Positions 1-11,690 of a stretch of 64,000 nucleotides of DNA are shown in pieces. A model generated the notes under the pieces. It worked only from the letters and a program-made list of their open reading frames with translations, did not search any database and was not told where the DNA came from. Positions within the stretch are counted from its first letter, which is position 1. Each line of letters starts with the position of its first letter. Made by a program: the position numbers and the translations under genes. The DNA is from Botryotinia globosa (taxonomy: Eukaryota > Ascomycota > Leotiomycetes > Helotiales > Sclerotiniaceae), in NCBI GenBank assembly GCA_014898425.1, contig RCSZ01000013.1, positions 1,791,501 through 1,855,500 on the forward strand, written 5' to 3'.

Positions 1-1126
1 CATATCTAACAGGACCGAATTGTTCAAAGTGTTCCTTCAAAGTTGCGTCGAGAGTCGTAAAGGGGAGATTGCGAATAAAAAGTGTTGTTGAATTGTCAGT
101 AATGAAATTTTTCTTTGGCTTTTCTTCTTCAATCGTCTCATCTTCAGCTATATCATCAAAGTCGTCGTCATTTTCAATATCGTCGTCTTCGTCGTCCTCG
201 TCGTCCTCATTCTCTTGATCGGCGTCAGGATCACTCTCATCCTCAGACTCTAATTGATCTCCAAAATTCTTCATGAAATTTGCGACGTCATCGTCCACAT
301 CGTCGTCGTCTGCCTTGTCTTTCGGCTGTTTGGGCTCATCCTTTGGTTTTTCCACATCCTCACTAATACCTGCATCCTCGTTCTTCTTCTTCTCCCAAAC
401 ATCCTTCTCGACAGCCCAATCAACGGCCAATTGTCTGCCATCAATCTCACGCCCATTGATTGCAGCCAATGCCTTCTCTGCATTCTTCTTGCCCCGCATA
501 ACAATAAATCCGAACCCTGCTTCCTTTCCTTTGACCTTGGGCATTGTAGCGAACTTGACCTTTCCAAAACCCATGAATAGCTTAGCCAATTCGTCGGGAG
601 TCTTGACGCTCCATGGCAGATTTCGAATAATAAGTTTGGGGGGTGCTTTTGATTCTGCCAATTTCTCTTGTCGGGCTTTCTTGACAGCAGCTGCCTCGGT
701 AGCAATTGCATTCTTCTCCTTGGGCATTTTTAATCCATCGTCTCCACCTTTAGCTGGCGCATCTCTGGAACGTGGTTGAGCAATTTCAATTTTCATTTTA
801 CGACCCTGAAATGATTGGCCGTTGAATTCATCCAAGGCTCTCTGGGCGTCTTCCGCATCTGCAAATGTAACGAATCCATAACCCTTTGATTGTTTTGTAA
901 CAGGATCGAGTACAACTGTGGCATGCTTGAGAGGATAATTGTCGGAGAAAAGCTCAGTCAATGATGCGGTTGTAGCTGTCGCAGGTAAAGAACGAACAAA
1001 CAATGAACGGCGGGCAGATGCATTCGTTTCTTTTCTAGGTTTCTTCGAGGTATGTGTTTGGGTTTCTTCGGATGCTGCCTCAATGGCAACATCGTCGTCG
1101 AATGGTCTCTTCCTTCCTTCAGACAT
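1..1126 (-). CDS. NOP4: NOP4-like nucleolar RNA-binding protein, 5' part
   Basis: Multi-RRM nucleolar protein of the Nop4/RBM28 family, needed in yeast for 60S ribosomal subunit assembly and pre-rRNA processing. The reading frame is open without interruption from ATG at 1126 (MSEGRKRPFDDD) to the window edge, about 375 codons, so the C-terminal part is missing. Visible order: a short basic/acidic N-terminus; RRM1 at about residues 39-115 with RNP2-like LFVRSLPA and RNP1-like KGYGFVTF; a linker; RRM2 at about 155-230 (LIIRNLPW ... GFGFIVM); a very acidic Asp/Glu stretch at about 265-335; and the start of RRM3 (LFIRNLPF) at the edge. The two RRMs, acidic linker and third RRM in this order are typical of the family. 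It is divergent from MED19 and shares an upstream region of about 1 kb with it. Family assignment is by motif recognition, not by search. Confidence 0.9.
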   Translation of the reverse strand, partial: MSEGRKRPFDDDVAIEAASEETQTHTSKKPRKETNASARRSLFVRSLPATATTASLTELFSDNYPLKHATVVLDPVTKQSKGYGFVTFADAEDAQRALDEFNGQSFQGRKMKIEIAQPRSRDAPAKGGDDGLKMPKEKNAIATEAAAVKKARQEKLAESKAPPKLIIRNLPWSVKTPDELAKLFMGFGKVKFATMPKVKGKEAGFGFIVMRGKKNAEKALAAINGREIDGRQLAVDWAVEKDVWEKKKNEDAGISEDVEKPKDEPKQPKDKADDDDVDDDVANFMKNFGDQLESEDESDPDADQENEDDEDDEDDDIENDDDFDDIAEDETIEEEKPKKNFITDNSTTLFIRNLPFTTLDATLKEHFEQFGPVRY

Positions 1127-2137
1127 GGTGTTGTATTATTCAATGTTTGTTGTTGATTTTTGATTCAAATATCAAAAATAAATACATTCATAGGGAATTT
1201 TCTCGATATCAAAAAATTATTTCCTATCAGTAACAAACCCGGCAATTTCCATTGGAGCTAATCTACAGTTAGTTTAGCGCACATATGCTTGGTTCAAGTT
1301 GAAAATGGGGCTGGAACAACTCCAAATGCGTTTGATCGATTCTGGCTAGAGATGAGCTGGGAATCATACGGAGTGTTTAATAATGGGTTTCATGATGGAA
1401 ATGTCCAATTTTGACTCTTTTTGAATCTTTTCCAACATTTCTCAAAATGGTATATATTATAGGATAATCACATTCATTTATCGTATTTATTCATATCCAT
1501 TCAATAAGGATTACGGTCAAAGAAGAGAGAAGGAAAAAAATTGATGACTAAGGTAGGTAGCTGACCTCGGTTTAATTTACACGTGACTGTGGCGCTAAAT
1601 CTTTGGTTCGGCCAATTCATTGACAAAGCGGTGCCTCCCAATCCTATTGACCTCACATGAACGATCTGCCCAACTACGCAGGAAACTCAACACCATCAAC
1701 GACAATAACGAAACCGACGTTGATTATACGAAAAACAATATCGCATTGATAACACGATCTCAACGACCTACATGAAATAAGAGCACAGGTCGATTCAACG
1801 CTGCCGTCGGCGGTGTAGGTCCGTTTTTGCGACAATCGTTCTCGGTCCACCTTCTCCTTCATTCCCTCTCACCTTTCTTCGAGCCTCGAGAATCCGATCG
1901 AAAATAGGTTCCTTTTATCCTCGACGCTCGCTCGATACTTTGTACAATTATTACTCCGCATTATTTCTTTCTCAATAAACTCGAGGCGCATTTTGATACC
2001 CTTATACAGTCTTTTCGATAAGAATAAACTTTTCACTACGGCCGAAGCCGCAACAATCAATCCTTCTACCACCACATTCACCTTTTTTCTTTTCTACAAC
2101 AACCTCGATTACTTTAATATTCAAACTTATTACCGAA
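1127..2137. promoter_or_regulatory. divergent NOP4/MED19 intergenic region
   Basis: About 1 kb between two divergently read genes, so it must hold both promoters and 5' UTRs. I see no convincing ORF, RNA gene or transposon. The last 400 bases are pyrimidine-rich on the plus strand, as is usual upstream of fungal start codons. Confidence 0.5.
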
Positions 2138-3342
2138 ATGCCTTCTGATCTCCCACAAACACCACAAAGTCCTTCCAATACCCCAGGCTCCACCGATATT
2201 TTGTCAAAGAACGTAGTTTCTCCACGAATCAATACTTCACTTCCGACACCAGCCCACAGCATCAACGGCAGCATGTCAACTGTCAATTCCGCCATCGAGG
2301 CATCTCAATCAATGGATCCTTCGACCAAGCGCAAGAGAGATTTTGAAGATCTTGGTGATCAAAAGCAGAAGAAAGTTCATGTCGAGGAGAGCAGACCTAG
2401 TATTGACGATCTCCATCAGGATGTCGGTAAAAAGTACCTTCTCTGCAGAACTCGTAAGAATTCCTTCTTTCTAGTTGATCTAACTTGTTGGTGGTTACAA
2501 TCTCAAGCATATTCATCTTATATGACTTGTCCACCACTTGGATGAAAAATTTTATTGACATGGAATTACATACAGTTCATAAGAATCAAAACTTAAACGT
2601 ACAACAAGATTTATACGATCGATTCGGTTTGAACGGAATTGCCGCCAGTCTTGCTCGTGTCACAGCAGATGGGAAGAAGAACACAGTTCGAAAAACCTAC
2701 AAAGGATACATAAAATCCTTGGGTATTGCTGGGCAATTCGATGCAGTCAAAGGTCCAGAACCTAATCAGCCTGGATCACTCACTTCATTGATTGATGCCT
2801 ACGGACCTCTTGGGCCCAGAGAAGCATGGAATCAATCTTATGTACAAGGAAAAGAAATCAGTAGAGGAATAGAGGATCTACTACCTCAAATCAAGACGGC
2901 TTTAATTATGGCCAAAGGCCCTGTTCCAAAAGAACGTTGGAATCATTCTGTTCTTGGTGAAATCAGTTCCCAAATTGCCAACGATCCCTTAAAGGCTGTT
3001 CCTGCGAAGGCAAAGGCTCCAATGCCAATGGCGCAAGGCACGATGGGTGTGCCAAAGCAAAATAGAGGCGCGGCAGATATCGCACGTCCAAAAAGAACCG
3101 CAAAGAAGCGCTCATATGGTGATTCAAGTTTTGAAGGCTATGGCGAGGGTTACGTTGACGATGATGGTGGATATTCCACCGGCGATGGCGATGACAGAGC
3201 CGGTGGTCGAAAGCGACCAAAGAAGGTGGGTAGTGTGCTATATCCATCAAATGTGCAAGCTAACAAAGGAAAGACTCCAACATCTCACGGTTTCCAAGGA
3301 CCCATGCGTCAAAGTTACGGACCTGGAATGGTTGGTGCTTGA
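2138..3342 (+). CDS. MED19: Mediator complex subunit 19 (Rox3)
   Basis: Rox3/Med19 head-module subunit of the RNA polymerase II Mediator complex, acting in the nucleus. Two exons: 2138-2453 and 2576-3342, with a 122-nt intron (donor GTAAGA, acceptor CAG). Joining gives 360 residues and restores the family signature KYLLCRT followed by the aromatic/hydrophobic Rox3 core (DLYDRFGLNGIAASLARV, then KNTVRKTYKGYIKSLG). That core covers roughly residues 98-200. The N-terminus is Ser/Pro/Thr-rich and disordered with a basic KRKRDFEDL patch. The C-terminal third is rich in Lys, Gly and Asp with KRTAKKRSYG-like nuclear targeting character. The start codon is the first ATG in the frame and lies after a pyrimidine-rich leader. 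Read-through into the intron would give a stopped 135-residue protein, so the intron is required. Confidence 0.88.
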
Positions 3343-4219
3343 ACTTGACGAGAGAGATTGTCTTGACTCCAACCTTATTGACCTTAACAAAAAATATTAG
3401 GCGTGTTCTTTTGGCTCGTTGACTCGTTGCTTATGGATTTACACGCTTCTATATACTGCCAATATTGCATTGCTGATCCTTCCCTATAAGAGGTCGAATG
3501 ATCAAACTGCTCTCGAGAATGAGCTCCCAGAACATAACGTTGGGTTAAGAATATAGCTTACAGAACAAGCTATAAGCCTTCCGGTCAGTGTATGATAGAG
3601 AACGGCGGTGCTTTTCTTACGAGAAGCCTTTATTTGATGATAGCACACTTTTTGGGGACATTTTGCCTCGAAGGGCTCTTGATGACTACTGGACTGGGAA
3701 AACCTGGTAATAGCAAATGCATGCATGGCATGAATAGTATTGGGCATCACGTATTTACGGACCCAACCAGCAAAATAATGAAAAAATGATCAAAAATTGT
3801 ATGCTCTGAGTGATTGACTGCTGGTGATGTGATGACGTTAGTTTTGTGTACTCTGTAGAACATGAATGACCTCTACTGTGTCTGTCTACCTGCTGCCTAT
3901 TCTTCTTTTCCTTCAACATGTCACAATCTGTCAGCAAACATTAATAATTACTACATTCAAACTATTGGACGAACACTCGAGCAAATAAATGTCATATTTT
4001 TCTATTTTGTATGACTTCATCCCAGAATTGGTCTACTTGCTGCAGTGCAGCTACTGGGATTCGAGCAATGGCAACAATTTATACGCTAGTTGCCGAGAAC
4101 ACATTTCTAGAAGCTGGGACATAAATTCGTCATAATACCGTGGACCATCCGACCACCTTTACTTCCACATTCCCTCTTTACCTTCTCTTCTATCAATTCA
4201 TTCAATTGATCTGCTCATC
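3343..4219. other. intergenic MED19-IRC22
   Basis: About 880 bases containing the MED19 3' UTR and the promoter of the next gene. Short open frames here have no domain character. No repeat or RNA gene was recognised. Confidence 0.45.
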
Positions 4220-5265
4220 ATGGTTTCCTATAAATTTACTACTCTTGCTCTTCTCGCACTTCGTGCTGTCAGCGTTTTTGCTGCACCAGAAAGTGTAAGT
4301 TTAATGTTTCCCCATTAATGACAGCTGTCATAAGCTTCAAATAGCTATCGAGAGCTAAAGAATACCATCGAGAAGCAAAATAAATACTAATTTATATTCA
4401 TCGATAGACTGAAGATCAACGTACAGAAGCAGCAGCAGAAGGATTCGAAACTCCCCCAAGCAATCTCGCCGTCTCAGTCGTTGCTGCATTTCCTGAAGCA
4501 GAAATCTTTGGTGTTAAACTCGTCAATGGTCATGCTTCTCGAGCCCTCCTTACATTCCAAAACGACGAAGCTGAAGCTGTTCAAGTAGCTGTTGTCGGAG
4601 GCTCCTTGTCTACTCTTCAGACTCTGCCCGAAGGAACTCATCCTAGTGCTGCTATTGTGCGCAATTTGACCTCGACAAGATATGATGTTGAGATTCGGCC
4701 TGGTGAGGCAGAAAGCTTGACATATACTTTTACTACGGATTTGAACCCCCAAGATTTGAGATTGAACATCATTGCGGTTGTAGCTAGTCAAAAGGGTGGT
4801 GTGTATCAAATTCAGGCTTATAATGAGACTGTTGCTGTTGTTGAAGCTGCTACTAGCATTTTCGATCCTCAAATGTGAGTGTTTTCTCCGCAGTACGATT
4901 GTTCAGGAAACGAATCAAACTAACATCACAATAGCATCTTCCTCTATCTCTTCCTTCTCGCAGTCACCGGTGGTACTCTCTACTTTGTTTACATAACCTG
5001 GATCGAATCTCTCTTCCCCCAAACTCGCAAAGGTGGAAAAGGTGGTGAGCGCGCCAAGCGTTCTTCTGGAGGAAGCAAGAAGGCAGTCGATGTTAAGGAT
5101 CAAGTCTCTGTTATCGGTGCTGATGGACCAGCTGTTACAACTCAATCTTTGGCTCAACAAGCTTATGATGAGAGCTGGATCCCAGACCACCACATCAACC
5201 GTCCTTCTGCAAGACGTGTTAAGAGCGGTGGCTCGAAAATCAAGACAAAGGTCGTTTCTGAGTAA
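4220..5265 (+). CDS. IRC22: IRC22-like / TRAP-alpha family ER membrane protein
   Basis: Fungal homologue of the translocon-associated protein alpha subunit (Irc22 family), expected in the ER membrane with a lumenal domain. Three exons: 4220-4294, 4408-4874 and 4935-5265, with introns of 113 and 60 nt (GTAAGT...TAG and GTGAGT...TAG). The spliced product is 290 residues. Exon 1 encodes a classical signal peptide ending in a VFAAPES cleavage region. Exon 2 encodes the beta-rich lumenal domain (AEIFGVKLVNG, then ALLTFQN and a conserved YTF/Q core). Exon 3 opens with one membrane segment at about residues 181-200 (IFLYLFLLAVTGGTLYFVYI), followed by a basic Gly/Lys/Arg cytosolic tail. All three junctions keep the frame. 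Alternative: an unrelated single-pass secretory protein, but the layout and length match the Irc22 family. Confidence 0.85.
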
Positions 5266-7044
5266 ATACACAAGCGATACAAGTTGCACATATGAATGGA
5301 TGAGGGATGAAATGGAATGTGGAAGGCATGGAAACCAGGGGATTCAATTCTTGATCTAAGTCGAAGCGATCTTTGTATTAGGTTGATGAAGGATTTCTTT
5401 GTATGAATGAATGGGAAGGAAAATAGAATTTGTACTATACAATTTTGGTGAACGGCTGGCTAATGGCTATTTTGGGGTCGAAACATAGCATTTACTGTAA
5501 CGATATCAATTTTAGCATGTACAAATCTGTTTGAGTACTTATTTATCTGCTATTCTTGCAAGATTTTTTATGTATAATGCACAGTGTTCTGGAATGGGAA
5601 AATGGTCGGAAGATGGGTGTCGGTATCAACTTGGTTGATAAGTGTAAATACTTTAGTCTATTGCGGTTGTATTCGTTCTTGATCATTATTATCTCGGTAT
5701 GGGAAGCTAGTACTTAATATAGGGAAGCGCTAGTGCGACGCTAGCTAATACAATGCCCTCTTTGATCACATGATCGATGTCCCGACAATGGGTAAACATA
5801 GTGTATGCGCAAGATATTGAGGAGATAAGTGTCTCATATCACGTTGAACAATGAACTTGAACGGAAGACTTGAATTGTCATCAACTTCTCTCTGCGTTCT
5901 CCAGATCAGCCACATGCAGCTCCCGGTCACATGCGACCACTCGAGTCTTCTCTCGATGACTATAAATGGCAAGTTGTCTTTAATCTATGTCTGCGTGTTC
6001 TTCCCTGGGGGGGAGTTTTGAGTCAGATTCTTGGAGAGATCTTTCTTATTTAGAATAAAAAGACAGGTCATTGTGCCACAACAGCAATGAGCCGAAAACA
6101 ATGAATCTCTTTATAACATGATTATAATCTATACTCTGACATGTGTTTACAATGGATAACTTCTATCCAATTACCATTCATATCCTATCTACAGTCCTAA
6201 TAAATGCCATACTCCTGTGTCTCTCGAGCAGTTTCTGGATCCGTAACCATTTTGATACATGAGGTTCAGTCGCCCACTCTAATTTGGCCCAATCTTATAG
6301 AAACTCATCCCATTGCATACCCTTCTAGCTGTTGAATCTTCCAGCCATCTCTGGGCTCCACAACATCAGGAAGACTGAAACGAGTATTGTTCAGGAGTTC
6401 CGTCGTTTATGATTATCATATAATCTGCCCAATGATATACACATACCCATCCAGCGCATAACAAAGATCAAGATATTAGGCACCGCATTAATCTTGCAAA
6501 TGTATACACGATACCAAAATCCAACTCCACATAACCCCTGGTGTTCTTCCGTGTTATTCATTAATACAAGCCGGGGTGAAATGACGGTAGGGCTCGATGT
6601 GTGTGGAGCGAGGTTGTGGTTGGATGATGCGAGTTCAACCACAAAGCGCAACCGCAACAGCTCGATGAGACACGTCGTAGGTATCGTTGTAATTTAATGG
6701 CAACGAATGTGATTACTTGAGGGTTTGAGGGTTTGATTGTTTGAGGATCTAATTCTTCAGGGACTCAATATTCGATACAATAGATATACAATAATAGTGA
6801 TAACGATCAAGGAAAGAAGATGATAGTTATGAATACCCTGCACTGGAAAAAATTATTTAAGTCTTACGGAGAATTATCTTAGTTCTTTCAGTCGGCAATA
6901 CCAACGCCTTGGGGTAGATTCTTGGGGAACGATTGAAATGACGACAAACTAATTGAACTTGGATCCAATACCAGAGAATCACAGATAGTGTTTACATAGA
7001 CTCACTTCTGGTCCTTTGACTCCTTTGATTAGCTGGTATATGTG
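5266..7044. other. intergenic region with a solo LTR
   Basis: About 1.8 kb without a supportable gene. It contains the solo LTR at 5618-5787 listed separately. The rest is unique-looking sequence with only short unconvincing ORFs, such as an 88-codon minus frame near 6400-6650. Confidence 0.5.
5618..5787 (-). mobile_element. solo LTR of Ty1/Copia family 1, un-RIPed
   Basis: A 170-bp sequence running on the minus strand from TGTCGGGACATCGATC to GTTGATACCGACA. It is flanked by a perfect 5-bp duplication ATGGG (5613-5617 and 5788-5792). It aligns base by base, with the same length, to both LTRs of the element at 8978-14721 once C-to-T/G-to-A changes are allowed. The internal region has been lost, as expected from LTR-LTR recombination. 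The sequence keeps its CpA/TpG sites and so looks untouched by RIP. Confidence 0.9.
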
Positions 7045-8199
7045 AGGATCTTGTAGAGAATCTAGTCGACCATGTTGCTACCATTGCATATGGTAAGTAA
7101 GCATCACGTATACTGTGATTCTTGCATGCACCACTTCAGCTCTGGTGATTGACTGGGTGACCTAGTAAAATCTCATGCTACAATTCCCGTGCCTCATATT
7201 CTCGCTTGGTCAGATGCCGCGAGTAATCCCATTGGCAGCGAATATATCATCATGAGCCATGTCGCCGGCGTGCACTACGAGAGCGCTGGCTTACCATGTC
7301 CGGAAGTCAATATACGAGATGTGTTCAATCAGCCTGCATGACGATGGAGCAGTTGGCAGCACTTGAATTTCCAGCATATGGGAGCATATATTTTGAGAAT
7401 GCACCATTTGACTCGACATTAAAGATACCCCTTAAAAAAGGCTTTTCTATTGGACCACACTCTTCAACTACATATTGGGATCGTAAGGCCAGTCAAACGG
7501 AAAAGGGGCTTACGGTTCCTGCTGGTCCTTGTATGTGAAATGTCCGCGTTATTGTATCATTCATATTTCTGACAAACCCCATTAGGGAAAGATCTCGCGG
7601 CCTATGCATCAGGACTCATAGCCAATGATCACTCCAAACTTCCATCCACCTCCTCCCAAATCGATTCATCACGGCCATCTTATTTCGGCACTATCAAGGA
7701 GCACCGAAGCCTCCTAAATTCGGCTCAGAATTTACTTGAAAATCTGACAACGCAACCACAAATAAGAAATGCTTCATACTGTAATAAGGCATTTGAAATT
7801 TGTATGCAAGCTTTACTCATCCGCCCATTTCAGTACTCCCACACTTCATGGAGAGATAGTGCGACTGCAGTACGGCAGGAATTTCTGGATCTCGCAGAGA
7901 ACTGGGATGAACTGGGTCTGGCTAGCGAATGTCCTTACAGCCCTACCCAAGCTGAGCTTGAAATAAATCAGAAAGAACACAAGGCTTTTGAGCACGTCCA
8001 GGAGCTCAAACTAATGCTTATAAAACTTCTACATGCGGATTCTGATGGATAGGTACCCGTTGAACGCTGGGAGGAGACGAGATGTGCACACAAAGAGGTC
8101 TTTGAGCTTGATCTCGAAACTGCACGCGAAGGTGGAGATGACTCGATGACCGAGAAGGATGTGAAAGAATTGTGGCCTTTTGATGATTGCAAGTCTTGA
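7045..8199 (+). pseudogene. AIM9/FMP29-like phosphotransferase (APH family) pseudogene
   Basis: Remnant of a fungal aminoglycoside-phosphotransferase-fold protein of the kind called Aim9/Fmp29 (mitochondrial, function poorly known). Readable blocks in order: HVATIAYVK; ATIPVPHILAW with the following NPIGSEYIIM; MSGSQYTRCVQ and FPAYGSIYF; GFSIGPHSSTTYWD; WKDLAAYA; QYSHTSWRD, CPYSPT, QKEHKAFE; and a final WPFDD. Two introns are still well formed (7093-7165, GTAAGT...TAG; 7531-7585, GTATGT...TAG) and each rejoins conserved residues. Defects: the N-terminal third, including the expected start and nucleotide-binding loop, is absent; a frameshift lies at about 7280-7295; and a TAG at 8050-8052 stands where the family has a Trp (SDG-W-VP). 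Reading continues for 49 more codons after that stop. It cannot encode the whole protein. The intact introns and conserved sequence suggest recent decay. Confidence 0.77.
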
Positions 8200-8977
8200 T
8201 TTACATGTATTAGTCGAGCGGGATATCAATATCGATGGCTAACCCAAATCTCATTGCACAATCAGGGGTTATATTGATTTTATTCATTGACCATATTGCA
8301 GTTTATCTTCACGACGGTTGGCCCCTGGAGAGCGAGCGGAGTGTCCAGTTTTGATCAACTATTCCATTGACTGCAACTACTTTCCAAATTCCAAACCCTC
8401 CCTATCTCCTAGCGTTTGAGAATTTGAGAGTCTTTCCCGCAGCCCATTTCCGTCTGCTCAAAATCCACATCGAGATCTGGGAAGTTCAATTCAACACCAT
8501 TATCCATTCCATCTGAGAAAAATCCACAGACATAGACGCTCAAGTACAAGTACAAGTACAAATATCCCAGACCTACTTCTACTCCAGGATTTCAAAACCA
8601 CACCCCGCATGGTATGATTCTCGAAGTATAGATGATCGATCGATGTATGACCGACTTCATTAATTTCTGATTACTATATTTGTTGCGAAGCTGTAAACGA
8701 TTGATCATCTCATAGTCAATCAATAACCTCAACCCATACATTCGAGTGTCCTCAAAAGGTTTTTTCGTTTGCTTTTCTATCCGGCGATTTTGTTATATTC
8801 TTTTCCTTTTTGCTAGACTTGAGTTAGGGATCTAGATCTTTGAAGAGATTATCTTTTCTTCGGAGGGGAATGAAAGGGTGAGTTGGTGTAGATTGTATAT
8901 AGTATTATATCCATAGAGATCTGAAAATACTTATACCCGTGGACACTAAATATATTTACTTATATAATATCTCTATC
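8200..8977. other. intergenic, transition into the AT-rich block
   Basis: No gene seen. Base composition falls from ordinary to strongly AT-rich toward 8900. A short run of the repeated trinucleotide-like unit AAGTAC occurs near 8545. The 5 bases CTATC at 8973-8977 are the left target-site duplication of the following element. Confidence 0.5.
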
Positions 8978-9147
8978 TATCGGGACATCAATCATATAAT
9001 CAAAGAGGGCACTGTATTAACTAACGTTGCGCTAATACTTTTCTATATATTTAATATTTAGCTTTTTATAAATAAGAATGATTAAGAATGAATATAATTA
9101 TATAGGATTAAATACTTATATTTATATCAATTAAATTTATATTAATA
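8978..9147 (+). repeat. 5' LTR of Copia family 1 element
   Basis: 170 bp, starting TATCGGGACATC (ancestral TGTCGGGACATC) and ending TTTATATTAATA (ancestral GTTGATACCGACA). Nearly all differences from the intact solo LTR are C-to-T or G-to-A. Confidence 0.88.
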
Positions 9148-10689
9148 TTAATTAGTGATATTATAAATTAGGATTTTAGATTTTATTAAAAGTACTAAAT
9201 GTTTTTATATAGTATTTAGGATTAGTAAAAATTCTGAAGAGATTATAAAAAAGATATTATTGTATTAGATATAGTATATTATCTCTTTTTGTAGTGTTAG
9301 AAAGTGTACTTCAGATAATTATATTGGGAAGATATATTCAAGAAATTCGGTTTTGTTAAGTGTGATAAATTGATTTTGTATTTATTATATATTTATTTTT
9401 GTATTGTATATTGTATTAGATAAAACAAAGATCTTTATTATTCTTTATATTTATAAAAGATTCTTTTATATATATAAATATATATATATTTATAATAATT
9501 TTTGAAATATCTTTATTTATATATATAAATATATTGGAAAGCGATATTATTCTAATTATTAAGGATATTATTGATAAGAATATATATATGGAGGAGGAAA
9601 AGGAAGAGTATAAAGAATAACTTAATTTATTAAAAATAATATTAAATGATAAAAGAGTTATTGTTATTGATGGTAAAAAATTTATTAAATATGTTAAATT
9701 CAAATATAAATAGTATAATTATAAAAATATCAATAATAATAATTTAATAGAAATCTTTCATTATGATTTCAGGATATTTATAGTTATATAATTTATAAAA
9801 ATCTATTAGATTTATATATAAAAGCTATATATGATATTATGTATTTAAGGAGTATATTTATTAAAAATAAATATTGAAGTATTTACAATTTTATTTGAAT
9901 AATTTTATAAGATTATTATTAATAAATAAACAAAAGTATAAATTCAAAAAGTTTTGAAAGATATTAATATCAAAAAATTCAAGTTCAAATCTAAAATTAT
10001 TTGTAAATTCATTAAAAACAATTTCAAATATATAGATGAAGATGATGAAAGTAAGTATAATGAGAATAATAATACAAAAGATTCTAATGATAGAGATAGT
10101 AATAGCAATAAAGGTGATAAAGGTTGTAAATTCTGAAAGAATAAAATATTAATATTATATTTCAATATACAATCTTTTATTAGTTTATCGAAATTCTATA
10201 TTAATAATAAGAAATATAATAGAAATGATAATAATTTCGATTTCAAGTTTTCGATATTTTATAAAATCTTATGATATATAAAGGTATTTATAGATATATA
10301 TTATAAAGCATTTCCAATTATATTTAAAGAAAATATATTTTAGTTTTTTTATATTAATTATAATTCATTATTATTAATATTCAAAAAACTTTGTATTTAT
10401 ATATAAAATAATTTCAAAGGAAATAAATATCAATAAAATATATTATCGAAATAGAATAATATTATTTTAAAATCAATCAAAAAAGAGTATAGAAATAAAT
10501 TATTTAATAAATATTTTATAATTATGATTAAACAATTATATATATTGTAATACTAATTCGATTTTGTTATGTAATAAATATTCTATTTTTATAATAAACT
10601 TATATTTGTTTGTGAAAATGTAGAGGTATATAATTTAATTTGTTTTGATTTTAAAAAAGAAGTGTTTGATTTGATTAATTAATTATAAT

Positions 10690-10990
10690 AATTTATTAGT
10701 ATATAGAAAAGATTGTATAAGGATGGAGGGGATGTGGTGTTATTTATTGATAGGAAATTTTGTAGTAATAATAATTATAATAATAGTTGAAGTGATTTTA
10801 AGGATTTTAGAAATAATAATAACTTTAGAAATAATTTGTATAATAAATGATAATATTCAGATTCTTTTAATTAATATAATTATTGTTGGATATGTAAAAA
10901 AGAAGGATATCAATTAATGAAATATTTTAAAAAAGAATAAGATAAAAATAAATATGAGTATAGGGAAAAGATTAAAAATAATAATAATAA
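10690..10990 (+). pseudogene. gag remnant with CCHC zinc-knuckle relic
   Basis: Starting at 10884 one frame reads CWICKKEG followed by Tyr. Fungal Copia gag proteins have CWxCxKEGC here, so the third zinc ligand appears lost by a TGT/TGC to TAT change, a RIP-type transition. Surrounding sequence is stop-ridden. Basis: sequence pattern plus knowledge of fungal Copia gag. Confidence 0.6.
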
Positions 10991-11277
10991 TATATTTAAT
11001 AAATGTTATGATTAATAGATGATTAAATATAAGGGAAAGATTATTAATATAGAATTTAATTCAAAAATCGAAATAAGCTTATTTTTTATAAACCTTGATA
11101 TTGAAGATAATATGGATGAAATATTTTTTATGAATTTCAAATTTATTAATAGTTAAAAAGTATTTAATCAATTATTATTCAATATAATATTATATATAAT
11201 AATTAAAAATTTTATTAAAATAGTTTTATTTATAGAAAATATAATAAATATTTTTTATATAAGTTATATGAGTAAAG

Positions 11278-11690
11278 AATTTTTTGGTATATATATTGAT
11301 ATAATATGTGTAGGAAAGTTAATAATCGGAATTGGATAATATTATGTATAAAAATAGATTTATTTAATTGAATATAATTTATTGATAGTAGGGGCTACGA
11401 ATGTATATTTTGGGAAAGGGATTGTAATATTAATAGAATTATTCTAAATTATTATATTATTCGAAAATATCAATTTTTATATTATAAATGTTGATATTCT
11501 ATTTTTATTAAATTTTGAAGATATAAATTATTTTAAAATGTTTTATAATAATATTATTAATTAATTTATTATATCAAAAAATAAATATTCTATTATTAGA
11601 AAATGTGGGTATATATTTTTAATATGGAAAGTAAATATGGATTAATTTATTCAAAAATCAATTTATTAGAATGATTATTATTTAATAATT
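11278..11690 (+). pseudogene. Copia protease remnant
   Basis: One plus frame reads FFGIYIDIICVGKLI, then GATNVYFGKGIVILI, DILFLLNFEDINYFK and FLIWKVNMD, interrupted by stops. This follows the aspartic protease plus linker of fungal Copia polyproteins: an IDTxA-like active site, a FGKG strand, an ADTPFLLCLxDMD strand and a WKVNMD segment. The catalytic Asp is readable (IDI), but the Thr-Gly/Ala after it is lost. Confidence 0.6.

Noticed and set aside
271..779. Open frames on other strands/frames across the first kilobase
   Set aside because: They are shadows of the continuous minus-strand NOP4 frame, whose RRM motifs are clear.
4040..4065. Sequence resembling a tRNA B box (GGGATTCGAGC) near the IRC22 promoter
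   Set aside because: No T-stem pairing, A box or acceptor stem can be found around it on either strand.
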